Shown here: piece after piece, positions 1 to 8,319 of the stretch
Layout: each line of letters starts with the position of its first letter
Position numbering within the stretch: position 1 is the first letter of the stretch
Assembly (NCBI GenBank): GCA_023439545.1
Contig: JAEXNT010000072.1
Span: 1-64,000, forward strand
DNA length: 64,000 nucleotides
Direction: 5' to 3'
DNA from: Bacillota bacterium
GTDB lineage: Bacteria > Bacillota > Clostridia > Acetivibrionales > DTU013
Program-made: the position numbers and the translations under genes
Notes under the pieces: generated by a model
Told to the model about the DNA's origin: nothing
Database searches by the model: none
What the model saw: the letters and a program-made list of their open reading frames with translations, nothing else

Positions 1-1
1 A

Positions 2-433
2 GGTCAGGTAACGGGGCAGATCCCTGGCGTATTGCAGAGATCCGCATCGATACAGGCTTCTCCCGTAGACCAGCAGGAAGCATATGAGGCGGGCAGAAAG
101 GCCGTACAGATTGCAATGGAGGATGGCACGGGCTGGATGGCCACCATACTCAGGAGGCCCGGAGCGGTGTATGAAGCATGCTACGGTAAGGTAAGACTCG
201 ACGTCGTGGCCAATTCGGAACGCTTTCTGCCGAAGGAATGGCTGACTCCTGATGGAATCGATGTGACGGACGCTTTCGTCGAATATGCGAAGCCCCTCAT
301 ACAGGGCGGCTGGCCAGAGATAGAGCTGGAAGACGGCCTGCAGCGCTTTGCCAGGCTGAACGTAAGATTTACCGATAAGAAACTTGAAGCTTATTTACCG
401 CAGAATTTTAAGTACGGAGGGAAAAATGCCTAA
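2..433 (+). CDS. 6-phosphofructokinase, C-terminal part (5' end cut by window)
   Basis: Glycolytic enzyme phosphorylating fructose 6-phosphate. The frame is open from base 2, so only the last 143 residues are present. The segment GQVTGQIPGVLQRSAS followed by D-Q-Q-E-A-Y-E-A-G-R-K-A-V is the typical C-terminal region of bacterial phosphofructokinases, more like the roughly 400-residue PPi-dependent/clostridial type than the 320-residue PfkA. Phosphoryl-donor specificity cannot be read because the N-terminal nucleotide site is missing. An in-frame TTG at 32 is internal and not the start. The stop overlaps the next start by 8 bases, so the two genes are probably co-transcribed. Confidence 0.85.
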   Translation, partial: GQVTGQIPGVLQRSASIQASPVDQQEAYEAGRKAVQIAMEDGTGWMATILRRPGAVYEACYGKVRLDVVANSERFLPKEWLTPDGIDVTDAFVEYAKPLIQGGWPEIELEDGLQRFARLNVRFTDKKLEAYLPQNFKYGGKNA

Positions 434-2138
434 GTCACTTCTGGATAGGTTTAAAGTCTGGCTCAAGGATGCATTTCCGACCAGGACTGATATATTTGTT
501 ACCATAATCATAATGCTTTTCGTATTGGCCAACGTTTTGAAAATAACGATATTCAACCAGGCGCTCGTCCCGCAGGCGGACAAGTATATGTTCCGCTTCA
601 AGTTCCTGACGACGCTTTTGATCGTAATTGCGATATACCCGATACTGTTCCGTTTCAGGTCAAGGGCGCTGTTTATAACGTTTTACGTCATACAGACGAT
701 GTATATCCTTATAAACATGTCGTATTACCTGTACTTCAACAACTACCTGCACTTTGAAGTATTCATCCAGAACTTCTACGAGGGTTTTGTAGCCGTAATG
801 AACGCTTCTTCCCCGAAGAATCCGATCCTATTGGTGTCATTCCTGGATCTGCCGCTCTTTGTTTTCCTCACAGTCACCTATTTCAGGGCAAACCGCTTGA
901 GAAAGAAGCTGTGGGTCATCGTCGATGCGGCGATAGTGCTGGCTTTGCTCGCAACGGCATATACGCAGTACGGTCACTATAAAAACAAAGTGTTCATTAC
1001 GAATATTGCACAGAACCATTTCCTTGGAGAATCGCGCATCGTTCAGCGTTATGGAACCCTGATGAACAGCGTGGTCAGCCTGTATTACGGACAAAGCACG
1101 GAGGACTATATCAACAGCCTCAAATACGGCAGGCAGATCACCAGAACGGTCGACAACCCTAAAAAGGCGAATATTTTCATAATCCAGGTGGAATCCATGG
1201 ACTCCGTTATTGTTAATCAGCAGCATAACGGCAAATATGTCATGCCATATATGAATTCTCTGACGAATAACAGCGTATTCTTCCCGTATATGGTGAGCTA
1301 CCATTTCGGAGGCGGTACCTCGGACGCCGAGTTTTCGATAATAAACAGCACGGAACCGCTGGTGGGCTATCCCGCGATCAAACTGACGACATACAAGGCG
1401 CCTAATTCCTTCATAAAGCAGCTGAATGCTGCCGGCTACGAATCGCTGGCCTTCCACGGCAACATAGCGAGGTATTACAACCGCGATCTGGCTTTCCATA
1501 CGTTTGGCTTTGAAGAATTCTACAGTATTGAAAAGATGGGCATGAAGGACGCCGGCTGGGGCGCTCCCGACGACAAGGTATTCGATTTTGCGCTCGACAG
1601 GGTATCAAACGTGACGAAGCCTCTGCTTTCGTATGCCATAACGATGACCAGCCACGGACCGTTTACGAGTGTAATGAATTATTATAACAACAGCGACTAT
1701 GACGATGTTTCGGACAAGCTCGCAAGGGACTATTTCGTTTCGATGACCTATGTAGACCAGAGTTTAAAGGATTATACGGAAGCCATACAGAAGAAATATG
1801 ACGACGCCTATATAATTATTTTTGGCGATCACACGCCCAAAATTGTAAGCCCGGATTACAAGCAGGCCGCTACAATGATCGAGGGCAAGAATTATGAATT
1901 CGTACCACTGTATATAATTACTCCCGATAAGACAAAATACCGTGAAGAAAACAGAGTCGTCTCAACTCTCGACCTCGCGCCGACCATTTTGAACGCGGCA
2001 GAGATATCCTACGATTACCGTTCCGACGGCACGGATCTGCTCGACCGCTCGCAGGCGCCCGGTAAAATACCATACCGCGGACTTGAGTGGGACAGGGCTG
2101 AATTATTCAAGGATATATCCCAGGCGATGGGAAAATAA
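426..2138 (+). CDS. LTA synthase family membrane phosphoglycerol transferase / alkaline-phosphatase-fold protein
   Basis: A 570-residue membrane enzyme of the LtaS/MdoB family, which transfers glycerol-phosphate groups to lipid or glycan acceptors outside the cell. About five hydrophobic helices fill residues 15-190, followed by an extracellular sulfatase-fold domain. The nucleophile motif GGGTSD puts Thr at residue 298, close to Thr300 of staphylococcal LtaS. The metal motif FGDHTP is at 466-471, and VESMDS precedes the active site as in the family. The start at ATG 426 follows GGAGGG and overlaps the PFK stop; an in-frame TTG upstream at 384 has no good ribosome site. Whether it makes lipoteichoic acid or decorates another polymer is not decided by the sequence. 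Confidence 0.85.
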   Translation: MPKSLLDRFKVWLKDAFPTRTDIFVTIIIMLFVLANVLKITIFNQALVPQADKYMFRFKFLTTLLIVIAIYPILFRFRSRALFITFYVIQTMYILINMSYYLYFNNYLHFEVFIQNFYEGFVAVMNASSPKNPILLVSFLDLPLFVFLTVTYFRANRLRKKLWVIVDAAIVLALLATAYTQYGHYKNKVFITNIAQNHFLGESRIVQRYGTLMNSVVSLYYGQSTEDYINSLKYGRQITRTVDNPKKANIFIIQVESMDSVIVNQQHNGKYVMPYMNSLTNNSVFFPYMVSYHFGGGTSDAEFSIINSTEPLVGYPAIKLTTYKAPNSFIKQLNAAGYESLAFHGNIARYYNRDLAFHTFGFEEFYSIEKMGMKDAGWGAPDDKVFDFALDRVSNVTKPLLSYAITMTSHGPFTSVMNYYNNSDYDDVSDKLARDYFVSMTYVDQSLKDYTEAIQKKYDDAYIIIFGDHTPKIVSPDYKQAATMIEGKNYEFVPLYIITPDKTKYREENRVVSTLDLAPTILNAAEISYDYRSDGTDLLDRSQAPGKIPYRGLEWDRAELFKDISQAMGK

Positions 2139-2154
2139 GGAACGGACTTCAAGA

Positions 2155-2186
2155 CCCGGCAGAATAAGCTCTCTGCCGGGTTTTAT
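2155..2186 (+). terminator. rho-independent terminator after LTA-synthase-like gene
   Basis: CCCGGCAGA (2155-2163) pairs with TCTGCCGGG (2172-2180), followed by TTTTAT. Confidence 0.8.
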
Positions 2187-2403
2187 ACATTAAATGTTAA
2201 ATTTAAGTTAAAAAGGCTCATGGCAGAAATCGAACGAGATTTGACAGATTTATCATGAGTAGCGTTAATAAACGATTAAGAAATTAACTTTTGAACATTT
2301 ATGAAAGTTGAATAAAATTTGCATATCCGGTATCATAATATTAAAGTAACGGAATGTCTCGTAAAAAATAGAGCTTTTCCGGGTGAAAGGAAGGGACCTT
2401 AAT

Positions 2404-2829
2404 ATGTTAGTCAGAAACTGCGCAGGGGGCATAATCTTCTGCGGAAACAAGGTGTTTCTCCTTAAGAATGAAAAAGACGAGTGGGTTTTCCCGAAGGGTG
2501 TCATTCGAAGCGGTGAATTACCGAATGAGGTAGCGCTCACGAGGGTCAAAGAAGAAGGCGACATTGCGTCGGAAATCGTTTCAACAGCAGGGCACACCAA
2601 TTATGAGTTCTTTTCCGTAACACGTCAGAAACCGGTCTGCAACAAAATTATCTGGTACATCATGAAATCAAACAATCTTTATTACAAAATCAGAGACAAT
2701 GAAAAATTTATGGATGCGGGGTATTTTGATATCGAGGAGGCCATGAAGCTGGTGACGTACAGCCAGGACAAGGCGCTTTTGAACCTGTCCTTCAGAATGT
2801 ACAAGGATATCACCTCGGTAGCCGTTTAG
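2404..2829 (+). CDS. Nudix-family protein with a degenerate Nudix box
   Basis: A 141-residue protein with a Nudix fold signature: GGIIF near the N-terminus and a Nudix-like helix around residues 39-61. Nudix enzymes hydrolyse nucleoside diphosphates linked to another moiety. The box keeps the first Gly, the Glu after five residues and the metal-binding EE pair. The canonical RE before it reads TR, and the final G reads D (TRVKEEGDI instead of REUxEExGU). Activity may therefore be altered or lost. The start is ATG 2404, seven bases after AAGGGA; an in-frame GTG at 2383 lacks a ribosome site. It stands alone between two terminators. Confidence 0.7.
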   Translation: MLVRNCAGGIIFCGNKVFLLKNEKDEWVFPKGVIRSGELPNEVALTRVKEEGDIASEIVSTAGHTNYEFFSVTRQKPVCNKIIWYIMKSNNLYYKIRDNEKFMDAGYFDIEEAMKLVTYSQDKALLNLSFRMYKDITSVAV

Positions 2830-2887
2830 ATAGTCGGCAGCTGAAATGCCGGGAAATGTTAAGTCGAAATCATTATTAATTTATAGT

Positions 2888-2928
2888 AAAATAAATGATA
2901 GCAGGGTAACCTGCTATCATTTATTTTT
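2888..2928. terminator. bidirectional terminator hairpin after the Nudix gene
   Basis: Perfect 18-bp stem: 2888-2905 pairs with 2910-2927 around the loop GTAA, with A-rich and T-rich sides, so it can act on either strand. Confidence 0.8.
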
Positions 2929-2947
2929 GAAGGCGATAAATGGTTAT

Positions 2948-3140
2948 CGCCGGTTGGCTTTATTGTGAGAACGATGCTACGAGACAAAGAACCTGTAAAT
3001 TCCCGCCAGGTGCAAAATCAAACGTGTCTCGCCTGTGGGACACTCCTGCTCGAACAGGACGTGATTTTGCCCTGGACATGCGCGAATTAACATGTTCTAT
3101 TGTCTCTGCGCATATGTTCACACAATAAAGCCAACCGGCG
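2948..3140. repeat. ~190-bp palindromic element, copy 1
   Basis: The ends are perfect 20-bp inverted repeats: CGCCGGTTGGCTTTATTGTG at 2948-2967 and its complement at 3121-3140. The inner arms stay complementary with gaps for about 85 bp, so the whole element can form one long hairpin. Its reverse complement aligns over nearly full length with 16994-17181. No open reading frame with a plausible product lies inside and no target-site duplication is evident. It could be a non-autonomous mobile element or a structured RNA. Confidence 0.7.
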
Positions 3141-3189
3141 AACAGACAGCGATCGTTCTCGAATAAAACCGGCGCAACACGGAGGAAGC

Positions 3190-3822
3190 ATGAGGAAGGA
3201 ATATCTGACCGTTTCGCGGGAGGCTTCCGCGGAACTCGAAGAGAAAAAATCGCGCTTTATAGCGACGGTAAGGCCTGTTGCCGACGAGGAAGAGGCTCAT
3301 GGCTTTATTGAGGCTCTAAGGTCGAAATACTGGAATGCAACTCATAATGTTTATGCATACTATATCTGCGGAGGGAATCTGCAGCAGAAGTTCAGCGACG
3401 ACGGCGAACCTTCCGGTACGGCGGGTCTCCCCGTGCTGGAGGCGATCAGGAAACTCGAGGTGCAGGATATAGCAGTTGTAGTGACCCGTTATTTCGGCGG
3501 AACTCTGCTCGGCGCATCCGGTCTGGTGCGCGCATACGGCAAAAGCGCGGCGATGGGAATCGAAGCCGCAGGAATTGTTAAAAAGCAGCTTTGTATCGAA
3601 ACCGGTATCGCGTTTGATTACTCGCTGCTCGGCAAACTTCAGGCCATGACCGCTTCAAAGGGTTACAGGGTAAAGGACACGGTCTATGCGCAGGATGTCG
3701 ATATGTATCTATATATACCGGTCGACGAATTTGAGGCTTTTTCGGCGCTCGTTACCGAAACGACTAATGCCAAGGCTATCGTCTATGCGGGAGAGAAGTC
3801 TTATATTACTATAGGAGTGTGA
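3190..3822 (+). CDS. YigZ/IMPACT family protein (UPF0029)
   Basis: A 210-residue YigZ-type protein. The N-terminal UPF0029 domain (about 15-125) shows EKKSRFIA, ATHNVYAY, F-S-D-D-G-E-P-S-G-T-A-G and VVVTRYFGGTLLGASGL, all hallmarks of the family. The C-terminal DUF1949-like ferredoxin-fold domain follows. The YigZ/IMPACT family is linked to ribosome- or nucleic-acid-associated regulation, but its biochemical role in bacteria is not settled. The start at ATG 3190 is set by GGAGG immediately upstream. The next gene starts at or just after this stop, suggesting coupling. Confidence 0.9.
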   Translation: MRKEYLTVSREASAELEEKKSRFIATVRPVADEEEAHGFIEALRSKYWNATHNVYAYYICGGNLQQKFSDDGEPSGTAGLPVLEAIRKLEVQDIAVVVTRYFGGTLLGASGLVRAYGKSAAMGIEAAGIVKKQLCIETGIAFDYSLLGKLQAMTASKGYRVKDTVYAQDVDMYLYIPVDEFEAFSALVTETTNAKAIVYAGEKSYITIGV

Positions 3823-3827
3823 TTTGG

Positions 3828-4202
3828 ATGATCGAAGAGGATATGCTAAAAAAAAAGGTATGGGCTGTGGTAGGCGCCAATACCGACCGGGAAAAATACG
3901 GGAACATGATCTACAGGAAACTGCTTGCAAGAGGATATACGGTATATCCGGTCAACCCCAACTATGATGAAATCGAAGGGAATACCTGCTACAGTGATCT
4001 GTCGGCGCTGCCCCAGAAGCCTGACGTAATAGACATGGTCGTATCCCCGAAGAGGGGACGCGCGGTACTCGAAGAGGCAGCCAGACTCGGCATCGGCAAT
4101 ATCTGGTTCCAGCCGGGCACGCATGATGAAGAACTGCTTGGTTATGCCGAATCGCTCGGATTGACCCATGCCGAGGCGTGTGTGCTTGTGGCGCTCAGGT
4201 AA
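3828..4202 (+). CDS. CoA-binding domain protein (YccU-like)
   Basis: A protein of about 124 residues forming a single Rossmann CoA_binding domain: VWAVVGA near the N-terminus, YPVNPNYDEIEG in the middle, and IGNIWFQPGT plus GLTHAEACVLV at the end. Stand-alone members bind CoA, or are predicted to; no reaction is established. The ribosome site AGGAG (3813-3817) fits ATG 3828 best. A GTG at 3819, overlapping the YigZ stop, and an ATG at 3843 are alternatives. Confidence 0.85.
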   Translation: MIEEDMLKKKVWAVVGANTDREKYGNMIYRKLLARGYTVYPVNPNYDEIEGNTCYSDLSALPQKPDVIDMVVSPKRGRAVLEEAARLGIGNIWFQPGTHDEELLGYAESLGLTHAEACVLVALR

Positions 4203-4222
4203 AGGCTTCCTGCCGGATAGGG

Positions 4223-5185
4223 TCATATCTGTAATGAATAAATAGAAGAAAACTCGATTTTGACGGCTTCCTCGAACTTGTTGTTGAGTTCTTCGACTTC
4301 GTTATCCAGAGGTTCGCCGGTTACCTGTTTCAAAGGCAGATCGATCACAAATTCCGTGCCCTTGCCTTTTTCGCTGTTCAACCGAATATTGCCCTGATGC
4401 AGCTTGACAAAGGATTTAACGAGGGAAAGCCCGATACCGCTTCCTTCGTTCTCCGCCTGTCTGTTGCGGCCTGCCTGCCTGTATCGTTCGAAAATCAAGT
4501 CGCGGCTTTCCTCCGGGATCCCCGTGCCCGAATCTTTTACGGATATGCAGGCCCGGCCTTCCGATATGTATGCGGATACGATCACGAAGCCGTTGGGTTT
4601 TGTGAATTTGATAGCGTTCGAAAGCAGATTCAGCATGATGCGCTCCATTTTTTCCACATCGGCTGCGACAGGAATCGGTCCGGCGGCGCCGCTGTAATTG
4701 AGGCTCAAGCTTCTGTTCAATGCGAAAGGCCTTACCGATTGTACGATTTCAGAAATAAACTGGTTAAGGTCGCAGGTGATCGGATTGAACACCAGATATC
4801 CGGCCTCGATCCTGTTCAGGTCGAGCAGATTGTTTGTGAGCCGTAGCAGTCTGTAGCAATTGCAGCTTATTATTCCGAGATTTTTTTTGAAAGCGCTGTC
4901 GGATTGTTCGGGAATCGCTCCCGGAGCTCGTTCCTGCGTACCTTCCTTCATCAAAAGCAGCTGGACTGCGCCGAGAATTACGCTCAGCGGGGTTTTAAGC
5001 TCGTGGGCCATATTCGAGAAGAATTCCGACTTTTTTTCAGCCGCTTCAATCGAGGTATTAAGCTGCTCAGTCAGTATTTTCTCATTCAACAGCGACTTTC
5101 TGTACAAAACAAAAAGAGCCAGACAAAATGCCAGCAGCACGAAAACCAGTACGACGGCTGTTATCAGCAAGTAACCATAATCCAT
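4223..5185 (-). CDS. orphan membrane sensor histidine kinase
   Basis: A 320-residue kinase. One hydrophobic helix (about 5-28) is followed directly by a coiled linker, the HisKA dimerisation domain with phospho-acceptor His61 in MAHELKTPLS, and a HATPase domain with N box NLLSNAIKF, G1 DSGTGI and G2 GSGIGLSLVK. There is essentially no extracytoplasmic sensing region, so the signal is sensed in the membrane or cytoplasm. No response regulator is adjacent. This orphan layout resembles sporulation-type kinases that feed Spo0A, but that is inference. The start at ATG 5185 is chosen because AAGGGTGGG lies just upstream; 14 further residues are possible from an earlier start. Confidence 0.85.
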   Translation of the reverse strand: MDYGYLLITAVVLVFVLLAFCLALFVLYRKSLLNEKILTEQLNTSIEAAEKKSEFFSNMAHELKTPLSVILGAVQLLLMKEGTQERAPGAIPEQSDSAFKKNLGIISCNCYRLLRLTNNLLDLNRIEAGYLVFNPITCDLNQFISEIVQSVRPFALNRSLSLNYSGAAGPIPVAADVEKMERIMLNLLSNAIKFTKPNGFVIVSAYISEGRACISVKDSGTGIPEESRDLIFERYRQAGRNRQAENEGSGIGLSLVKSFVKLHQGNIRLNSEKGKGTEFVIDLPLKQVTGEPLDNEVEELNNKFEEAVKIEFSSIYSLQI

Positions 5186-5366
5186 GAAAAGCCCACCCTT
5201 TATCTTTTGAATCGTATGTGTTATCATATATGTGCGGATTTTATGAATATCCTGATTCTTAAAGAGTATCCATAAATTACCAACAACATTTTACAGGAAA
5301 CCCGCCTTATCTGTAAACATATTTTCCGTCATACGGAAATAAAGTTTTTATATTGGAGGTAATAAC

Positions 5367-6095
5367 ATGTCAGGCCATTCGAAATGGGCTAATATCAAAA
5401 TCAAAAAAGGCAAATCCGACGCTCAGAGGGGAAAAGCCTTCACCAAGCTCGGAAGAGAGCTTGCTATAGCTGTCAAGCAGGGCGGCGGCAACCCCGACGC
5501 CAACTCCAGGCTGAAGGACGTCATTGCAAAATGTAAAGCTGCAAACATGCCTAACGACAATATAATGAGAAGCATCAAGAAGGCAGCGGGCGAAGGAGAC
5601 GGCGACAGCTACGAAGAAATCTCCTATGAAGGCTACGGTCCGGGCGGTGTTGCAGTTATAGTAGATGCCGCAACCGACAACCGCAACAGGACGGCCGGCG
5701 ACATAAGGCACTTCTTCGACAAATTCGGAGGCAACCTCGGACAGAGCGGAAGTGTTTCCTTCATGTTCAACAAAAAAGGCGTGATACTTATCGAAAATGA
5801 CGGACAGATCTCCGAGGACAATTTGATGATGGATGCGCTCGACGCCGGCGCGGAGGATTTTTCGGCCGAAGAGGATTATTTCGAAGTCACCACGGATCCC
5901 AACGATTTCTCAAAGGTCAGAGAGGCTCTCGAGAAGAAGGGTTACGAGTTTATGGAAGCCGAAGTCGAGATGGCGCCGACCGTTATGACTAAGCTCACCG
6001 ACCCCAAGCAGATCGAGTTCATGGACAAACTCATCGAAAACCTCGAGGACATGGACGACGTCCAGAGCGTCTGGCACAACTGGGAGCAGGAATAA
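5367..6095 (+). CDS. YebC/PmpR family protein
   Basis: A 242-residue full-length member of the YebC family, recognised from the opening MSGHSKWANIKIKKGKSDAQ and from YEGYGPGGVAV and GGNLGQSGSVSFMF. YebC proteins were described as DNA-binding regulators, and more recently as translation factors helping ribosomes through proline-rich stretches. Either role is possible here. GGAGG lies nine bases before the ATG. It is a single-gene unit, closed by a strong terminator. Confidence 0.93.
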   Translation: MSGHSKWANIKIKKGKSDAQRGKAFTKLGRELAIAVKQGGGNPDANSRLKDVIAKCKAANMPNDNIMRSIKKAAGEGDGDSYEEISYEGYGPGGVAVIVDAATDNRNRTAGDIRHFFDKFGGNLGQSGSVSFMFNKKGVILIENDGQISEDNLMMDALDAGAEDFSAEEDYFEVTTDPNDFSKVREALEKKGYEFMEAEVEMAPTVMTKLTDPKQIEFMDKLIENLEDMDDVQSVWHNWEQE

Positions 6096-6121
6096 CACAC
6101 TGCGCTATGTTCCATAAGTTC

Positions 6122-6168
6122 AAAAAAATGACATTCGTCACATATTGTGACGGACGTCATTTTTTTTT
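6122..6168 (+). terminator. terminator after yebC
   Basis: ATGACATTCGTCACA pairs with TGTGACGGACGTCAT, with a long A run before it and eight or more T after it. The upstream GCTATGTTCCATAA (about 6104) is the reverse complement of a motif repeated at 13.6 and 61.3 kb. Confidence 0.85.
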
Positions 6169-6315
6169 GTCCGATCCAATGACACCTTGGCACTTTTTCA
6201 TGACGTACATATGTATACTGCGTTACATTCAGTACATGATTATGAAACTGAAAAATTGTAGGATAAGATCAGCGGAACATAATTTGACAATTTTACGACG
6301 GGGTGTGAAAAAATA

Positions 6316-7290
6316 ATGACGGAATTGGTCCCGCAGGCTTACGCGCCTGCCAGGAAAAAACGAGGCAAATATGGCAACTTCATCAGAACCAACGGCCCGC
6401 TCCTCACCATGCTGATACCGGGACTCATCATCCTGCTGATCAACAATTATATCCCGATGTTCGGTATCATCATCGCATTCAAACAATACAGGTTCGTAGG
6501 CAATTTTTTTGAAAGCGTAATAAAAAGCAAATTCGTTGGTTTCAATAACTTCAGTTTCTTTTTCAACACTCCATATGCTTATATAATGACCAGGAACACC
6601 ATACTTTACAACCTGGTGTTCATCACTCTCGACATCATCGTTCCCGTACTGCTTGCCATCGCTCTGAACGAGATCCGGGGCAAAATGCTCTCACGGGTAT
6701 ACCAGAGCATAATGTTTCTACCGTATTTCCTTTCATGGATAATCGTAAGCTATCTGGCATATTCGCTGCTCAGTGTGGATAAAGGCTTCTTCAACACGGG
6801 CATATTGCAGACGCTGGGCATCGACCCTGTCGAGTGGTACAGCGAGCCGACCTATTGGCCGTTCATACTTGTCTTCTTCCATATGTGGAAATACACGGGA
6901 TACAACGTAGTTGTCTATCTGGCGGCTATTTCGGGGATAGATTCCGAGTATTACGAAGCCGCATCGATAGACGGGGCTACAAAGTGGCAGCAGATAAGGC
7001 ATATTACGATTCCGATGCTGAAATCGCTGGTGATCATACTTACGCTGCTTGCAGTAGGCAGAATATTCAATGCGGATTTCGGCCTCTTCTACAATGTTCC
7101 GAGAAACAACGGTTCATTGATGAACGCAACGATGGTCATAGATACCTATGTTTACACGGCGCTGATGAATACGAGCAATATCGGTATGGCAGCTGCGGCG
7201 GGCGCATACCAGGCAGTAATAGGCTGTATTACCGTATTTACGGCAAACCTGGTCGTCAGAAGAATCGACAAGGACATGGCATTATTCTAG
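6316..7290 (+). CDS. sugar ABC transporter permease, LplB/YteP type
   Basis: A 324-residue inner-membrane permease with six predicted helices from about residue 35. The EAA loop reads YYEAASIDGATKWQQIRHITIPML (roughly 210-233), which docks onto the ATPase. LplB-type permeases pair with a second permease and a lipoprotein to import oligosaccharides; both partners follow here. No ATPase is encoded nearby, so a shared MsmX-type ATPase is likely. The substrate cannot be read from the sequence. Confidence 0.88.
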   Translation: MTELVPQAYAPARKKRGKYGNFIRTNGPLLTMLIPGLIILLINNYIPMFGIIIAFKQYRFVGNFFESVIKSKFVGFNNFSFFFNTPYAYIMTRNTILYNLVFITLDIIVPVLLAIALNEIRGKMLSRVYQSIMFLPYFLSWIIVSYLAYSLLSVDKGFFNTGILQTLGIDPVEWYSEPTYWPFILVFFHMWKYTGYNVVVYLAAISGIDSEYYEAASIDGATKWQQIRHITIPMLKSLVIILTLLAVGRIFNADFGLFYNVPRNNGSLMNATMVIDTYVYTALMNTSNIGMAAAAGAYQAVIGCITVFTANLVVRRIDKDMALF

Positions 7291-7291
7291 G

Positions 7292-7334
7292 AGGATGTTT
7301 AGCGCCATTGGCGCGGGTTTCCTCTAAAACATCC
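7292..7334 (+). promoter_or_regulatory. intercistronic hairpin between the two permeases
   Basis: GGATGTTT (7293-7300) pairs with AAACATCC (7327-7334). A tight inner hairpin, GCGCC ATT GGCGC, lies at 7302-7314. There is no T tract, so it is more likely a processing or stability element than a terminator. Confidence 0.5.
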
Positions 7335-7347
7335 ATGGGAGGCTTAT

Positions 7348-8256
7348 ATGAACAAGGGATCAAACAGCATCAATACAATAAAGTGGGGTAGTAATGCCAT
7401 TTTGAATTTCGTTTTCCTGTGCGGGGCGGCGATTTGTTTACTACCGTTGATTTTAGTCATCATACTGTCCTTGACGGCAGAGGATTCTCTGCTGAAGAAC
7501 GGCTACAGTTTTTTCCCCGCGGGATGGTCGCTTGAGGCTTACAGATATGTGGCCGCGGTAGGTGACGTCATATACAGGGCTTATGGTACCTCCATTTTCG
7601 TATCGCTTTTGGGCACGTTCCTGAGCCTGATAGTCATATGCCTCTATGCATATCCTCTTACGAGGAGCAGCTTCAGGTTCAGGAACCAATTTTCTTTCAT
7701 AGCGTTCTTCACAATGATCTTCGGGGGCGGCCTTGTACCGTGGTATGTAGTATACACGCAGCTTGTGCCTTTAAAAAATACGATCTGGGTAATGATCGTG
7801 CCTTATCTGATGAATGCCTGGTTTATGATGATCATGCGCACTTTCATTAAAACCACGATAAACGAGTCAATTCTCGAATCTGCCAGGATAGACGGCGCAG
7901 GCGAATACAGGACCTTTCTGGTGATAGTGCTGCCGCTCTGCCGTGCCGGACTTGCAACAATAGCGCTGTTCTGCATACTCAACTACTGGAACGACTGGTA
8001 CTTGCCTCTGGTGTTTATTACGAAGGCTAAGCTCTTCAACATCCAATATCTTATGTATCAGACATTGTCAAGCATCCAGTTCCTGGCTAGAGGCGGCGTA
8101 AACGTTACCCAGGCAAGCAGCATTGGTGCGGGGATTCCCAGTGAAAGCGCTCGTATGGCAATCGCAGTGTTATCCATTGGTCCGATAATACTGGCTTTCC
8201 CGTTCTTCCAGAGATTTTTTGTAAAAGGTCTTACGATAGGCGCTGTAAAGGGTTGA
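7348..8256 (+). CDS. sugar ABC transporter permease, YtcP/LplC type
   Basis: A 302-residue permease, the second membrane subunit. It has six hydrophobic helices, and the EAA loop ESILESARIDGAGEYRTFLV (about 171-190) for ATPase contact. The order LplB-like, LplC-like, solute-binding lipoprotein is the usual one. GGGAGG before ATG 7348 supports the start. It ends with the family-typical VKGLTIGAVKG. Confidence 0.88.
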   Translation: MNKGSNSINTIKWGSNAILNFVFLCGAAICLLPLILVIILSLTAEDSLLKNGYSFFPAGWSLEAYRYVAAVGDVIYRAYGTSIFVSLLGTFLSLIVICLYAYPLTRSSFRFRNQFSFIAFFTMIFGGGLVPWYVVYTQLVPLKNTIWVMIVPYLMNAWFMMIMRTFIKTTINESILESARIDGAGEYRTFLVIVLPLCRAGLATIALFCILNYWNDWYLPLVFITKAKLFNIQYLMYQTLSSIQFLARGGVNVTQASSIGAGIPSESARMAIAVLSIGPIILAFPFFQRFFVKGLTIGAVKG

Positions 8257-8319
8257 TCGCGAATTGCACCGGGTAAACTGCCCGATGCTTAGCATCAAAC
8301 ATATAAAAGGAGGGTTTTT

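Noticed and set aside
837..1499. 220-codon minus-strand frame
   Set aside because: Antisense shadow of the LTA-synthase-like gene, with no family resemblance.
3001..3070. tRNA-like GTTCGA sequences in the palindromic elements
   Set aside because: CTGCTCGAACAGG is simply the hairpin centre; no acceptor stem or anticodon arm can be drawn.
2940..3128. 62-codon frame inside the palindromic element
   Set aside because: No ribosome site, and its sequence is dictated by the inverted repeat.
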